Below, piece by piece: positions 10,404 through 19,794 of a stretch of 64,000 nt of DNA. Made by a program: the position numbers and the translations under genes. Numbering within the stretch: position 1 is the first letter of the stretch; the number at the start of each line of letters is the position of its first letter. Source of the DNA: Candidatus Companilactobacillus pullicola (GTDB taxonomy: Bacteria; Bacillota; Bacilli; Lactobacillales; Lactobacillaceae); contig DXCM01000060.1 of NCBI GenBank assembly GCA_019116025.1, positions 1 to 64,000 of the forward strand, read 5' to 3'. The notes beneath the pieces are model-generated. The model ran no database searches, was not told the origin of the DNA, and saw only the letters and a list, made by a program, of their open reading frames with translations.

Positions 10404-10800
10404 TAGTTCCCCCCAATCTTAAGTTGTGGATAATTTTTTCCCTAAAATGACATTTTATAGTTTATCATTCTATTAAGAAGTTTTCCACAGAACACTTGTT
10501 TAAATTATGAAGAAATAACAGCTGGTATTTTTTTAATCCACAGCCTTGTGGAAAATAAAAATCGTTTTTAGTTATTAACACGGTTATCCACAATTAACAG
10601 GCCAAAAAAGTCCTTATTTACGGTTGTTACAAAGAAAAAACAAGAATTCCACCAAACTTGTGGAAAAGTAAAACACAGTGAAGTTAACAGTTGGAAAACC
10701 CTGTTTATCTATCTGTGGAAAAAATAAGTTATGAATTTTTTAAACAAATTATCCACAGTCGAAAATGCGAAAAACTTTTTTGGAAGAATTCCATTAATAG
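10404..10800. other. oriC DnaA-box cluster upstream of dnaA
   Basis: The 504-base space between dnaA and rpmH contains at least eight DnaA boxes or close variants. Perfect copies are TGTGGATAA at 10425-10433 and TTATCCACA at 10584-10592 and 10749-10757. Near matches are TTTTCCACA (10481-10489), TAATCCACA (10534-10542) and TGTGGAAAA (10547-10555, 10659-10667, 10714-10722). Boxes face both ways. With the dnaA-dnaN space this makes a bipartite origin as in Bacillus. A weak dnaA -10 (minus-strand TATAAA, 10454-10459) lies inside. Confidence 0.92.
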
Positions 10801-10811
10801 GAAATTAGCTG

Positions 10812-10840
10812 TTTAAATTCGAGCTAGAACATGATATTAT
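10812..10840 (+). promoter_or_regulatory. Promoter for rpmH
   Basis: TTTAAA (10812-10817), a 17-base spacer and TATTAT (10835-10840) precede rpmH by about 65 bases. It is a moderate match to the sigma-A consensus. Confidence 0.55.
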
Positions 10841-10906
10841 AGTTAAGCAATTGTCTGAAGAAGTGTTATTTAAAAAAATATTTATTAAGAGTCAGGAGGT
10901 TTACTG

Positions 10907-11047
10907 ATGACTACAAAGAGAACATATCAACCAAAGAAGCGTCACCGTGAACGCGTCCATGGTTTCATGAAGAGAATGAGTACAAGTAATGGTCGCAAAG
11001 TTCTAGCAAGACGCCGTAAAAAGGGTCGTAAAGTATTATCAGCTTAG
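10907..11047 (+). CDS. rpmH: 50S ribosomal protein L34
   Basis: This is a 46-aa, very basic large-subunit protein. The sequence [20 protein letters not shown] through [12 protein letters not shown] is the L34 signature over its full length, with the common two-residue lactobacillar insertion near the start. The ATG at 10907-10909 follows CAGGAGG by eight bases. It is the first gene right of oriC, ahead of rnpA and yidC as in nearly all bacteria. A hairpin with a U-run right after the stop probably lowers read-through into rnpA. Confidence 0.97.
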   Translation: MTTKRTYQPKKRHRERVHGFMKRMSTSNGRKVLARRRKKGRKVLSA

Positions 11048-11055
11048 TTTTGAAG

Positions 11056-11086
11056 GATCACTAAACATTTTGGTGGTCTTTTTTTA
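11056..11086 (+). terminator. Terminator or attenuator between rpmH and rnpA
   Basis: GATCAC (11056-11061) pairs with GTGGTC (11073-11078) and eight T follow. The same two arm sequences form the rpsR terminator. rnpA has no clear promoter of its own here, so the hairpin likely reduces rather than abolishes transcription downstream. Confidence 0.75.
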
Positions 11087-11114
11087 TTACAAAACGAGAG
11101 TAGTCTGGTGACAT

Positions 11115-11456
11115 ATGAGAAAAAGCTATCGAATAAAAAAAGAAAATGAGTTTCAATATGTTTATTCAAATGGATATTCAGTCGCTAATCGCAATTTCGT
11201 TCTATATAAGATTGAAAAAAAGGACCAAAAACATTTCCGTGTTGGTTTATCCGTTGGTAAAAAAGTTTCACACACAGCAGTAGGACGTAATCGTATTAAA
11301 AGATACGTTCGTCAATCACTTTTGGAATTGAAGCCTGAAATTCCTGCAGAACTAGATTTCTTGATTATTGCAAGAAAGCCAGCTGTCGATTTGGACATGT
11401 TCGAAACGAAAAAGAATATTGTGCATTTATTAAAATTAGGTAAAATATTACAGTAG
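11115..11456 (+). CDS. rnpA: Ribonuclease P protein component
   Basis: RnpA is the protein subunit of RNase P, which trims the 5' leader of tRNA precursors. The 113 aa contain the RNR signature [15 protein letters not shown] near residue 57 and the N-terminal [13 protein letters not shown] typical of the family. Length is normal. The ribosome-binding site before the ATG is weak (GGTGA), consistent with the low need for this protein. It lies between rpmH and yidC. Confidence 0.95.
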   Translation: MRKSYRIKKENEFQYVYSNGYSVANRNFVLYKIEKKDQKHFRVGLSVGKKVSHTAVGRNRIKRYVRQSLLELKPEIPAELDFLIIARKPAVDLDMFETKKNIVHLLKLGKILQ

Positions 11457-11496
11457 GGTATTAAATTTTAATAAATAAAAAATAATGGGTGTAAAA

Positions 11497-12339
11497 GTGA
11501 ATAAAAAAAGCTTAAAGAAGTACATAGGTATTGCACTATTACTTAGTGTTGTATTGGTGCTGACAGGTTGTTCTAACTTGAATGAGCCGATCACAAGCAA
11601 CAGTACTGGATTCTGGGATCACTATATTTTATATAGTTTCTCCCGATTCATTCTTTGGTTAGCATCAATTGTTGGTAATAGTTACGGTTGGGCCATCGTT
11701 CTTTTCACAATTATTGTTCGTGTCATCTTGTTGCCACTTAACTGGCTTCAGATCAGAAGTATGAATAAACAAATGAAGATTCAACCTCAAATGAAGGCTC
11801 TTCAGGACAAATATTCATCAAAAGATGTCGACACTCAACAAAAATTGAGAGAAGAGACACAAAAGTTATATAGTGAAGCAGGAGTAAACCCTGTGGCTGG
11901 TTGTTTGCCATTGGTAATTCAAATGCCAGTTATGTTTGCCTTGTATCAAGCTATTTACAAGACAACACAGTTGCGTAATGGTAGTTTCTTATGGATGCAA
12001 CTAGGAAAAGCTGATCCATATTACATCATGGCCATTTTAGCTGGTGTATTTACTTTCTTGAGTACATACATTTCAAGCTATTCACAACCACAACAAAATG
12101 CAACGACAAAGATCATGACTTATGTCATGCCAATCTTTATCTTTGTTCCAGCGTTGACATTCCCATCAGCTATTACAATTTACTGGGTTGTAACTAATGC
12201 ATTCCAAGTTCTTCAGACATTGGTTTTCCAAAACCCGTTCAAGTATCGTCGTGAACAAAAAGAGGCTGAGGAAGCAGAACGTGAAAAACAACGCCGAATT
12301 AGAAAAGCTAAGAAGCGTGTATATAAAAATCGTAAATAA
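11497..12339 (+). CDS. yidC: Membrane protein insertase YidC/OxaA (lipoprotein)
   Basis: YidC inserts and folds membrane proteins with or without the Sec translocon. The 280 aa have a lipoprotein signal peptide with lipobox LTGC near residue 25. About five membrane segments follow, including IVGNSYGWAIVLFTIIVR and GCLPLVIQMPVMFALYQAI, and the tail is highly basic (EKQRRIRKAKKRVYKNRK) for ribosome contact. I chose the GTG at 11497 (VNKKSLKK), preceded by GGTG. The ATG twelve bases upstream has no ribosome-binding site. The gene jag, often next, is absent here. Confidence 0.93.
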   Translation: MNKKSLKKYIGIALLLSVVLVLTGCSNLNEPITSNSTGFWDHYILYSFSRFILWLASIVGNSYGWAIVLFTIIVRVILLPLNWLQIRSMNKQMKIQPQMKALQDKYSSKDVDTQQKLREETQKLYSEAGVNPVAGCLPLVIQMPVMFALYQAIYKTTQLRNGSFLWMQLGKADPYYIMAILAGVFTFLSTYISSYSQPQQNATTKIMTYVMPIFIFVPALTFPSAITIYWVVTNAFQVLQTLVFQNPFKYRREQKEAEEAEREKQRRIRKAKKRVYKNRK

Positions 12340-12406
12340 TTGACAATCTCTAAAAATCTCGTTAAGATGTTTTAGAAATTTCAATATCGAATATAGAAAA
12401 GTAGTC

Positions 12407-12449
12407 AAGGTGCTTTTCCGTCCAAACGGGCGGATTATGCACTTTTTTT
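12407..12449 (+). terminator. Terminator after yidC
   Basis: A two-part stem (AAGGTGC/GCACTTT and TCCGTCC/GGGCGGA) with a short AAAC loop is followed by seven T. It separates yidC from mnmE. Confidence 0.8.
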
Positions 12450-12479
12450 ATGCTCAAAAATAGAGAAGGGAGCTATATT

Positions 12480-13868
12480 ATGCCAAGTGCAGTAACTGAA
12501 TACGACACAATCGCCGCTATTTCAACACCTCCTGGGGAAGGTGCTATCTCCATCGTTCGTTTGTCAGGAGATCAGGCTGTTTCAGTCGCAAAGAAAATTT
12601 TTAAGGGTCGTGATCTTGCTAAAGTTGCAAGCCATACAATTAATTACGGTCACATTATTGATCCAACAGACGGATCATTAGTGGATGAAGTAATGGTCTC
12701 TGTAATGCGTGCCCCTAAGACTTTCACCTGTGAAGATGTAGTTGAAATAAATACCCACGGGGGTATAGTTGCAACGAATAAAGTGCTTCAACTTTTGATT
12801 GGTTCTGGTGCCAGAATGGCCGAACCTGGTGAATTTACAAAACGGGCCTTTTTAAATGGTCGAATTGATTTAACGCAAGCCGAATCTGTGATGGATCTGA
12901 TCCGTGCGAAAACTGATAAAGCTATGCAAGTGGCTGTCAATCAGTTGGACGGAAACTTACATCATTTGATTGCTAACTTACGTCAAGAGATTTTGGATTC
13001 TTTGGCTCAAGTCGAAGTTAATATTGATTATCCGGAATATGATACTGATCAAATGACAACTAAAATGTTGTTGGAAAAAGCTCGTACTGTAAGTTCAAGT
13101 ATTGATCAATTATTGAAGACCGCTGATAGTGGTGAAATCTTGCAACATGGTTTAGCTACAGCTATTGTCGGAAAACCTAATGTTGGTAAATCTAGTCTTT
13201 TGAATCGTCTTTTGGATGAAGAAAAAGCGATTGTAACTGACGTTGCCGGAACGACCCGTGATGTGGTTGAACAATACGTCAATATTGATGGCGTTCCGCT
13301 TAAATTGATCGATACTGCCGGAATTCGTGATACCGAAGATAAAGTTGAGAAGATTGGTGTTGAACGTTCTAAGAGCGCATTGAAGAGTGCTGACTTGGTA
13401 ATTTTAGTTTTGGACTCCAGTCGTGAGCTAGAAGAAGACGATATTGAACTATTAGATGCAACAACGGACAAGAAACGAATCGTCATTTTCAATAAAAATG
13501 ATTTGATGCCCGTTATAACGCCTAACTCAGTGGTTCAATTAAAAGCTGATGATATTGTTTTACAAACTTCAGCTATCAAAAATGATGGTATTGAAACAAT
13601 CAAACAAACTATTGGTAAAATCTTTAATTCAGGTATTGAAGACAACAGTAGCAACGTCATTATCACAAGTGCTAGACAAGCAGGATTGCTTCGTAAGGCC
13701 AAAAGCAGTCTTAATGACGTTATTTCAGGAATTGAGGCAGGAATGCCTATTGACCTTGTACAAATCGATATGACAGCTTGTTGGAACACTCTCGGCGAAA
13801 TTACCGGTGAAAGTTATCCAGATGAGTTGATTACACAATTGTTCTCACAATTCTGTTTAGGAAAATAG
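12480..13868 (+). CDS. mnmE: tRNA uridine modification GTPase MnmE
   Basis: MnmE works with MnmG to place the carboxymethylaminomethyl group on U34 of certain tRNAs. The 462 aa have the folate-binding N-domain ([17 protein letters not shown]), a helical domain, the G domain with [12 protein letters not shown] near 225, DTAGIRDT near 272 and NKND near 335, and the C-terminal FCLGK, whose cysteine is the family hallmark. The start at 12480 has AGAAGGGAG upstream; a further in-frame ATG at 12450 lies inside the yidC terminator. mnmG follows by 25 bases. Confidence 0.97.
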   Translation: MPSAVTEYDTIAAISTPPGEGAISIVRLSGDQAVSVAKKIFKGRDLAKVASHTINYGHIIDPTDGSLVDEVMVSVMRAPKTFTCEDVVEINTHGGIVATNKVLQLLIGSGARMAEPGEFTKRAFLNGRIDLTQAESVMDLIRAKTDKAMQVAVNQLDGNLHHLIANLRQEILDSLAQVEVNIDYPEYDTDQMTTKMLLEKARTVSSSIDQLLKTADSGEILQHGLATAIVGKPNVGKSSLLNRLLDEEKAIVTDVAGTTRDVVEQYVNIDGVPLKLIDTAGIRDTEDKVEKIGVERSKSALKSADLVILVLDSSRELEEDDIELLDATTDKKRIVIFNKNDLMPVITPNSVVQLKADDIVLQTSAIKNDGIETIKQTIGKIFNSGIEDNSSNVIITSARQAGLLRKAKSSLNDVISGIEAGMPIDLVQIDMTACWNTLGEITGESYPDELITQLFSQFCLGK

Positions 13869-13893
13869 TTAATTTAAGTTAATAGGTGGAAAA

Positions 13894-15801
13894 ATGGAAG
13901 TTAAAGAATTTGATTCAGAAACTTATGATGTTATCGTTGTAGGTGCCGGTCATGCGGGTTCAGAAGCTGCTTTGGCTGCTGCTCGAATGGGCGAAAAGAC
14001 ATTATTGATTACAATTAATTTGGATATGGTAGCTTTCATGCCATGTAATCCTTCAGTTGGTGGACCAGCTAAAGGAATCGTTGTCCGTGAAATCGATGCT
14101 TTAGGTGGCGAAATGGGTCGCAATATCGATAAGACTTATATCCAGATGAGAATGCTTAATACTGGTAAGGGTCCCGCTGTTAGAGCGTTACGTGCCCAAG
14201 CTGATAAGAATATGTACCATCGTGAAATGAAGAATACTTTGGAACAAGAACCTAACTTAACACTTCGCCAAGGTATTGCTGAAAAGTTGATCGTTGAAGA
14301 TGGCGTCTGCAAGGGTATCGTTACAGCTACAGGTGCTAGATATCACGCTAAAACAGTTGTTTTAACAGCTGGTACATCATCCAGAGGTAAGATCATTATT
14401 GGTGAATTGACATATTCATCAGGTCCTAATAACAGTATTCCTTCAATCAAGTTATCTGAGGATCTAGAGAAGCATGGTTTCAAGTTAACAAGATTTAAGA
14501 CAGGTACACCTCCACGTGTTAACAAGGATACGATTGATTTTGATCAAACTATCGAACAACCTGGCGATAAAGAACCAAACCATTTCTCATTTGAGACTCC
14601 AGATTCAAGTTATCTTCAACACCAAATTTCATGTTGGATGACTTATACAAACGCTGATACACACAAGATTATTCGTGAAAATCTTAATCGTGCACCAATG
14701 TTCTCTGGTGTAATCAAGGGTGTTGGTCCTAGATATTGTCCATCAATCGAAGATAAGATCGTCCGTTTTGCTGACAAGCCAAGACATCAAATCTTCCTAG
14801 AACCAGAAGGTAAGGATACTCAAGAATATTATGTTGGTGACTTCTCGACTTCTATGCCTGAGGAAATCCAATTGAAGATGTTGCACTCAGTTGCAGGACT
14901 TCAAAATGCTAAGTTGATGCGTCCAGGCTATGCCATTGAATATGATGTTATCGAACCATGGCAATTGAAGTTGAACCTTGAAACTAAGGTCGTTAAGAAT
15001 CTCTTCACTGCCGGTCAAATGAACGGAACATCTGGTTACGAAGAAGCTGCTGGTCAAGGAATCATGGCTGGTATCAATGCCGCTTTGCGTGCCCAAGGTA
15101 AAGATCCGTTTATCTTACACCGTAACGAAGCTTATATCGGTGTATTGATCGATGACCTTGTAACAAAGGGAACTAATGAACCATATCGTTTATTAACTAG
15201 TCGTGCTGAATATCGTTTGATTTTGCGTCATGACAATGCTGATCTTCGTTTGACTGATAAGGGTTATGCTCTAGGATTAATTAGTGATGACCGTTATAAC
15301 GCATTCAAAGAAAAGCGCCAAACAATCAAGATGGAACTAGATCGTCTTTCACGTAAGATGATTACTCCTAAGCAAGCATTGCCATTCTTAAAGGCACATG
15401 ACTTGAAGCCATTGAAAGATGGTGTTTTAGCTGATCATTTCTTGAGAAGACCAGAAGTTCATTACCAAGATATTATTGATATGGTTGGGGAAGCTGATTT
15501 TCCAGTTGATAACCGAGTTGCTGAACAAGTTGAGATTGCTACGAAGTACGCTGGTTATATCAAGAAGGAACAACTTCAAATTGACCGATTGAAGAAGATG
15601 GAATCAAAGAAGATTCCTGATCGTATTGATTATACAAAGGTTGATAGTTTAGCTACTGAGGCCGTTCAAAAATTGAGTAAGATCAATCCTGAAACAATTG
15701 CTCAAGCAAGTCGTATTAGTGGTGTTAACCCCGCTGATATCGGTATCTTGAGTGTTTATATTGAACAGGGAAAGATTGCTAAGTTACCACAAGCTAATTA
15801 A
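13894..15801 (+). CDS. mnmG: tRNA uridine modification enzyme MnmG (GidA)
   Basis: MnmG is the FAD-dependent partner of MnmE in wobble-uridine modification. The 635 aa begin with the dinucleotide fold [21 protein letters not shown] near residue 14. They contain [20 protein letters not shown] near 50 and the catalytic-cysteine region [12 protein letters not shown] near 290, plus the conserved [17 protein letters not shown]. Length is typical. It has AGGTGG upstream and is in an operon with mnmE. The genes rsmG, noc and parAB that often follow are not here; instead an element shared with the end of cydC directly follows the stop. Confidence 0.97.
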   Translation: MEVKEFDSETYDVIVVGAGHAGSEAALAAARMGEKTLLITINLDMVAFMPCNPSVGGPAKGIVVREIDALGGEMGRNIDKTYIQMRMLNTGKGPAVRALRAQADKNMYHREMKNTLEQEPNLTLRQGIAEKLIVEDGVCKGIVTATGARYHAKTVVLTAGTSSRGKIIIGELTYSSGPNNSIPSIKLSEDLEKHGFKLTRFKTGTPPRVNKDTIDFDQTIEQPGDKEPNHFSFETPDSSYLQHQISCWMTYTNADTHKIIRENLNRAPMFSGVIKGVGPRYCPSIEDKIVRFADKPRHQIFLEPEGKDTQEYYVGDFSTSMPEEIQLKMLHSVAGLQNAKLMRPGYAIEYDVIEPWQLKLNLETKVVKNLFTAGQMNGTSGYEEAAGQGIMAGINAALRAQGKDPFILHRNEAYIGVLIDDLVTKGTNEPYRLLTSRAEYRLILRHDNADLRLTDKGYALGLISDDRYNAFKEKRQTIKMELDRLSRKMITPKQALPFLKAHDLKPLKDGVLADHFLRRPEVHYQDIIDMVGEADFPVDNRVAEQVEIATKYAGYIKKEQLQIDRLKKMESKKIPDRIDYTKVDSLATEAVQKLSKINPETIAQASRISGVNPADIGILSVYIEQGKIAKLPQAN

Positions 15802-15816
15802 TCGTTATAACGCTAC
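15799..15816 (+). repeat. Post-stop palindromic element, copy 1
   Basis: TAATCGTTATAACGCTAC includes the mnmG stop codon and the 10-bp palindrome CGTTATAACG (15803-15812). The identical 18 bases begin at the cydC stop codon (45336-45353, minus strand). Confidence 0.6.
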
Positions 15817-15846
15817 TTTGTAAAAATTAAATGTATGAAAAACCGG

Positions 15847-15881
15847 AAGGGCCATGTCGCAAGCGACATGGCCCTTCTTTT
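15847..15881 (+). terminator. Terminator after mnmG
   Basis: A 14-bp perfect stem (AAGGGCCATGTCGC / GCGACATGGCCCTT) with an AA loop is followed by CTTTT. Confidence 0.9.
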
Positions 15882-15913
15882 AGAATAGAACGAAAATTCC
15901 ACTGTTCCGCCGC

Positions 15914-15933
15914 TATTTATCAATTGATAAATA
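15914..15933. promoter_or_regulatory. 20-bp perfect palindrome upstream of uvrA paralogue
   Basis: TATTTATCAATTGATAAATA reads the same on both strands. It lies 86 bases before the UvrA-like gene and upstream of a probable -10 (TATAAT near 15990), so it could be an operator. No cognate regulator can be named. Confidence 0.5.
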
Positions 15934-16018
15934 ATTGTGAAATATCCCAGATATCGTTATATTTAAGAACTATCTTATGCAATGTTATAATCAACCTGTT
16001 AATTAGACGGAGGAAATT

Positions 16019-18553
16019 ATGACAATTAGACATAAAAACTATATTCCGGACAATATTGAAGTTGTTGGTGCAAATGCAAACAACCTCAAAAATATCGATG
16101 TAGATATCCCTTTGAACTCTTTTGTTGCTATAACAGGAGTTTCAGGTTCAGGGAAATCTTCCTTAGCCATGGATACGATCTATGCTGAAGGGGCTAGAAA
16201 ATATCTCAATGCACTATCAACTTACACCAGAAGAAGAATTACCCAGATGGGACGTTCCGATGTTAAAGACATTAAGAATTTACCCTCTACAATTGCTTTA
16301 AGACAGCGTCCAGTCGTACCTGGTGTTCGTTCAACTGTGGGAACAATGACCGAAAGTTTGAATATTCTACGCCTAATGTTTTCACGTTTGGCATCAGTAG
16401 TCTGTCCCAATGGTCATCGACTAGATCCAACTTTAAAAATTTCTCAGGTCATGGACCTACCAACAAGTGACGAGGCAATGGGAATAATGACCTGTCCTAT
16501 CTGCCACGCTAAATTTATGGCCTTCAGTGCCGAAGATTTCGCCTTCAATTCAGAAGGTGCTTGTCCCACATGTCAGGGAACAGGTTTCTTGAAAGAAATT
16601 GAATTAGATAAGATTATTCCTGACGAAAGTCTCAGTATCGATGAAGGTGCTGTTACATCTTGGAATTTGCCAGGACGAACACTTCAAAAAGAAATAATTA
16701 AAGAACTAGGTGTTCGGACAGATGTTCCATTTAAAGATTTAACGGCTAAAGAAAGAGATATCGTGGTAAATGGTAAAGAACAGAAGAAGGAAATTCTCGT
16801 TCCTACTAAAACAGGCCGTTCATTTAGATTGAATGCCCTTTACGAAAATGCCATTACGGCGGTTAAGAATAGTTTAAAGAGTACTAAAAATGAAAATACT
16901 TTGGCTCGCTTGGAGAGATTCTATACTGAGAAAGTTTGTCCAGCCTGTCATGGCAGTCGCTTTAATCCTAAGTTGTTTACCAATGAATTAGTTGGCAAGA
17001 ATATCGCTGAAGTTTCCCAATTTACGATTTCTGAACTACAAGGATTTTCCCAGAAGATTGTGGATTGGTTACCTCAAGATATGAAGTCTTTGGGTAAAAA
17101 TTTGACTAATGAATTATTGGATTTGCTATCACCCATCGTTGATTTGGGACTTAACTATTTATCCATTTCGCGTGCTGGTAATACCTTATCAACTGGGGAA
17201 TTGCAGAGAATTCAGTTGGCTCGAACAATTAGAAATCAAATGACCGGAGTTTTGTATGTTCTGGATGAACCTAGTGTCGGATTACATCCTGCAAATGTGG
17301 CTGGGTTGATCAAAATCCTGCGGGAATTGGTTCAGTTAGGAAATTCATTAATCGTTGTTGATCACGATACTAGTATCATTGCAGCGGCTGACTATGTGAT
17401 TGAAATTGGTCCTGATTCAGGTGCTGATGGTGGCCGGGTTATTACTCAAGGAACGGTTGATGAAATCAAGAAGCATCCCGATTCAGTAATTCAACCTTAT
17501 TTAACTGGTAAAGCTGATATTATTAAACATCGACCAACTACGAACTTTAAAAAAGGGACTATCACTGTTCAAATCGGTGACCGCTATAATATTCACGACA
17601 TGACGGCTAAGTTCAGCAAGGAATCACTCAATGTTGTTTCAGGGATGTCTGGCTCAGGTAAGACAACATTAATTTTTGACAGTTTATTACCAGCGTTACA
17701 GGCCAAAATTGATGGTGAAAAGTTACCGAAATTCGTTAAATCTGTCGATAATGCTGACATAAAAAATATCGTTAAAGTGGATTCAGTTCCGATTGGAAAA
17801 AATGTTCGTTCAACGGTTGGAACCTATACTAAGATTTTGGATCACATGCGAAAATTATTTGCGCAGACTCCAGAAGCTAAGGCTAAAAAATTCACGCCAA
17901 CCTATTTCTCATATAATAATAAACAAGGTGCTTGTCCAAATTGTGGAGGTACCGGCGTAATTACTTTGGACATTCAGTACTTACCTGATATGGTTCAAAC
18001 CTGTCCTGTCTGCCATGGAAATCGTTATAAGAAGGAAATTCTTGATATCACATGGCACGGCAAAAATATTGCTGAAATTTTAAATATGTCAGTTAAAGAA
18101 GCAACTGAATTTTTCCAAGAGGTTCCTCGAATTAAGAATACTCTGGATGTTTTAGTCAATATCGGATTAAGCTACCTCAAATTAGGCGAGAGTACGCCAA
18201 CTTTATCTGGTGGTGAAGCTCAGAGAATGAAATTAGTCACTTATATGAAGCGAAGCCAAAAGAATCAACTCTTTGTCTTCGATGAACCTAGTGTCGGTTT
18301 GCATCCTAAGGATGTCGGTGTGTTATTAGATGTCTTCAATAAACTGTTGAAGCGTCACGCTACGATCATCGTGATTGAACATGATTTGGATATTATCTCT
18401 AATGCTGACTACATCAACGACTTAGGTCCCGAAGGTGGGATCAATGGTGGTAAAATTGTAGCAACGGGTACACCGAAAACGGTTGCAGATAATGCAGCTA
18501 GTTTAACTGGAAAGTACCTCAAAGAACATTTGCAATTGTTCAATCAAGATTAA
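16019..18553 (+). CDS. UvrA-like ABC ATPase (short, UvrA2/DrrC type)
   Basis: The 844-aa protein has two ABC ATPase modules with Walker A GVSGSGKSSLAMDTIYAEGA near 40 and GMSGSGKTTLIFDSL near 540. The signatures are LSTGELQRIQLAR and LSGGEAQRMKLV, with zinc-binding CPTCQGTG, CPACHGSR, CPNCGGTG and CPVCHGNR pairs. Canonical UvrA is about 940-950 aa; this one is shorter, and the region that binds UvrB appears missing, as in UvrA2 proteins linked to DNA-damage or drug tolerance. GGAGG precedes the ATG. A Gfo/Idh oxidoreductase follows by 12 bases. A substrate cannot be named. Confidence 0.88.
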   Translation: MTIRHKNYIPDNIEVVGANANNLKNIDVDIPLNSFVAITGVSGSGKSSLAMDTIYAEGARKYLNALSTYTRRRITQMGRSDVKDIKNLPSTIALRQRPVVPGVRSTVGTMTESLNILRLMFSRLASVVCPNGHRLDPTLKISQVMDLPTSDEAMGIMTCPICHAKFMAFSAEDFAFNSEGACPTCQGTGFLKEIELDKIIPDESLSIDEGAVTSWNLPGRTLQKEIIKELGVRTDVPFKDLTAKERDIVVNGKEQKKEILVPTKTGRSFRLNALYENAITAVKNSLKSTKNENTLARLERFYTEKVCPACHGSRFNPKLFTNELVGKNIAEVSQFTISELQGFSQKIVDWLPQDMKSLGKNLTNELLDLLSPIVDLGLNYLSISRAGNTLSTGELQRIQLARTIRNQMTGVLYVLDEPSVGLHPANVAGLIKILRELVQLGNSLIVVDHDTSIIAAADYVIEIGPDSGADGGRVITQGTVDEIKKHPDSVIQPYLTGKADIIKHRPTTNFKKGTITVQIGDRYNIHDMTAKFSKESLNVVSGMSGSGKTTLIFDSLLPALQAKIDGEKLPKFVKSVDNADIKNIVKVDSVPIGKNVRSTVGTYTKILDHMRKLFAQTPEAKAKKFTPTYFSYNNKQGACPNCGGTGVITLDIQYLPDMVQTCPVCHGNRYKKEILDITWHGKNIAEILNMSVKEATEFFQEVPRIKNTLDVLVNIGLSYLKLGESTPTLSGGEAQRMKLVTYMKRSQKNQLFVFDEPSVGLHPKDVGVLLDVFNKLLKRHATIIVIEHDLDIISNADYINDLGPEGGINGGKIVATGTPKTVADNAASLTGKYLKEHLQLFNQD

Positions 18554-18565
18554 GAGGTTAAATAT

Positions 18566-19474
18566 ATGGAAAAAATTGGTGTTATTGGACTGGGGAATAT
18601 TGCGCAAAAAGCTTATTTACCAGTGATGGCGACTTTACAAGATAAATACGAATGGCACTTAACGACTAGAAATGAAGCTAAAGGGAAGATGCTAGAACAG
18701 AAATATGGGTTCAAACATTTCCATCAAACTCTAGATCAATTGATAGCTGAAAAACCACTGGCAGTCTTTGTTCATACGCCCACACAAACTCATTATCAGA
18801 TCATCAAGCAATTATTGACATCCGGTATCAACGTTTATGTCGATAAGCCAGTTTCAGAAGATTTAGCCGAAGTAGAAGAACTTTATCATTTAGCAACGAA
18901 AAAAAAATTACTGTTAACTTGTGGCTTCAATCGTCGTTTTGCACCATTTGATCAACAGTTAAAACAAATTGCTGACAAACGGACGATCGTCTCGGAAAAA
19001 ATTCGTGAGGAAGCATTACAACCAACAGCTTTCGCCATTTTTGATTTGATGATCCATTCAGTTGATACGGCCGTTTATTTGATGGATGAACCTGTCCAAA
19101 AAGTAGACAACTTCTTAGTTACTAATGACGGTAATTTAGAACAAGGCTATATTACTTTGACTGGAGCAAAGAGTCACGTTCAAATTATTACGAATATGAT
19201 TGGTGGTAGTAACCTGGAAATGACTACCGTTCAGGGTTTGAAAACACGGCGGGTAGTTACTAACTTAAATCTCTTACAGACGTATCAGACAGGTGCAGTT
19301 ACACAAACTTCACGCCCTGATTGGGAGAATACGTTAGTAACAAGAGGATTTGATCCTATTATTAGAGCTTTTCTTGAGGCAGTTTCTAACAATAGTGAAA
19401 ATCCAGTTAGTCCAGATTCAGCTATTCTTAGTCATAAACTTTGTTTTGATTTAGTTAAAACAATCAAAAGATAA
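18566..19474 (+). CDS. Gfo/Idh/MocA family NAD(P)-dependent oxidoreductase
   Basis: This 302-aa protein has an N-terminal Rossmann fold (IGVIGLGNIAQKAYLPVM from residue 3), the family motif VYVDKPVSEDLAEVEELY near 91 with the EKP-like lysine (here DKP), and a C-terminal sheet domain. Members oxidise or epimerise sugars and related polyols; the substrate here is unknown. It follows the UvrA-like gene by 12 bases with AGAGG upstream of the ATG, so the two are likely co-transcribed. It ends before a strong terminator. Confidence 0.85.
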   Translation: MEKIGVIGLGNIAQKAYLPVMATLQDKYEWHLTTRNEAKGKMLEQKYGFKHFHQTLDQLIAEKPLAVFVHTPTQTHYQIIKQLLTSGINVYVDKPVSEDLAEVEELYHLATKKKLLLTCGFNRRFAPFDQQLKQIADKRTIVSEKIREEALQPTAFAIFDLMIHSVDTAVYLMDEPVQKVDNFLVTNDGNLEQGYITLTGAKSHVQIITNMIGGSNLEMTTVQGLKTRRVVTNLNLLQTYQTGAVTQTSRPDWENTLVTRGFDPIIRAFLEAVSNNSENPVSPDSAILSHKLCFDLVKTIKR

Positions 19475-19527
19475 TGGATTAAAATCTACCACAATATATG
19501 GTGGCGAACATATGTCTTTATACAATA

Positions 19528-19543
19528 TGTTCCATGTGAAACA
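19528..19543. promoter_or_regulatory. Near-parS site
   Basis: TGTTCCATGTGAAACA differs from the parS consensus TGTTNCACGTGAAACA at one position (C to T at position 8). It lies between a gene end and its terminator, about 9 kb right of oriC, roughly mirroring the perfect site at 1174. Confidence 0.55.
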
Positions 19544-19553
19544 ATAAATGCCA

Positions 19554-19589
19554 AACGGCTGAAATCATTGCGATTTCAGCCGTTTTTTT
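19554..19589 (+). terminator. Terminator after the Gfo/Idh gene
   Basis: AACGGCTGAAATC pairs perfectly with GATTTCAGCCGTT across a 5-base loop and is followed by seven T in all. Confidence 0.9.
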
Positions 19590-19624
19590 AATAAAAATAA
19601 TATATTTTATAAGAGATGTTATTA

Positions 19625-19792
19625 CTATTTCGAAGACCAATTTATGGGTGAGTAAATATTACCAGAATTTTTAATGAATTCGCTTATGTCGAATCCAAAG
19701 CAGGCAAAAATCATTATACAGAGGACTATTCCCATTAACATAAGACCTAAACCTAGTAGTATGAATTTTTTATTAAAATTAAACACATTCAT
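19625..19792 (-). CDS. Small membrane protein (55 aa) of the PadR cassette
   Basis: A 55-codon gene begins with ATG at 19790-19792, two bases after the stop of the HAAS-domain gene. GAGG lies in the end of that gene, six bases before the ATG. The product MNVFNFNKKFILLGLGLMLM continues with one hydrophobic helix of about 22 residues (ILLGLGLMLMGIVLCIMIFACF) and a short polar C-terminus ending INWSSK. The family is not recognised. Tight spacing to padR and the HAAS gene suggests a three-gene operon. Confidence 0.6.
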   Translation of the reverse strand: MNVFNFNKKFILLGLGLMLMGIVLCIMIFACFGFDISEFIKNSGNIYSPINWSSK

Positions 19793-19794
19793 GA

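Noticed and set aside
15831-16022. A 63-codon frame between mnmG and the UvrA-like gene
   Set aside because: It runs through the mnmG terminator and a promoter region and has no ribosome-binding site.
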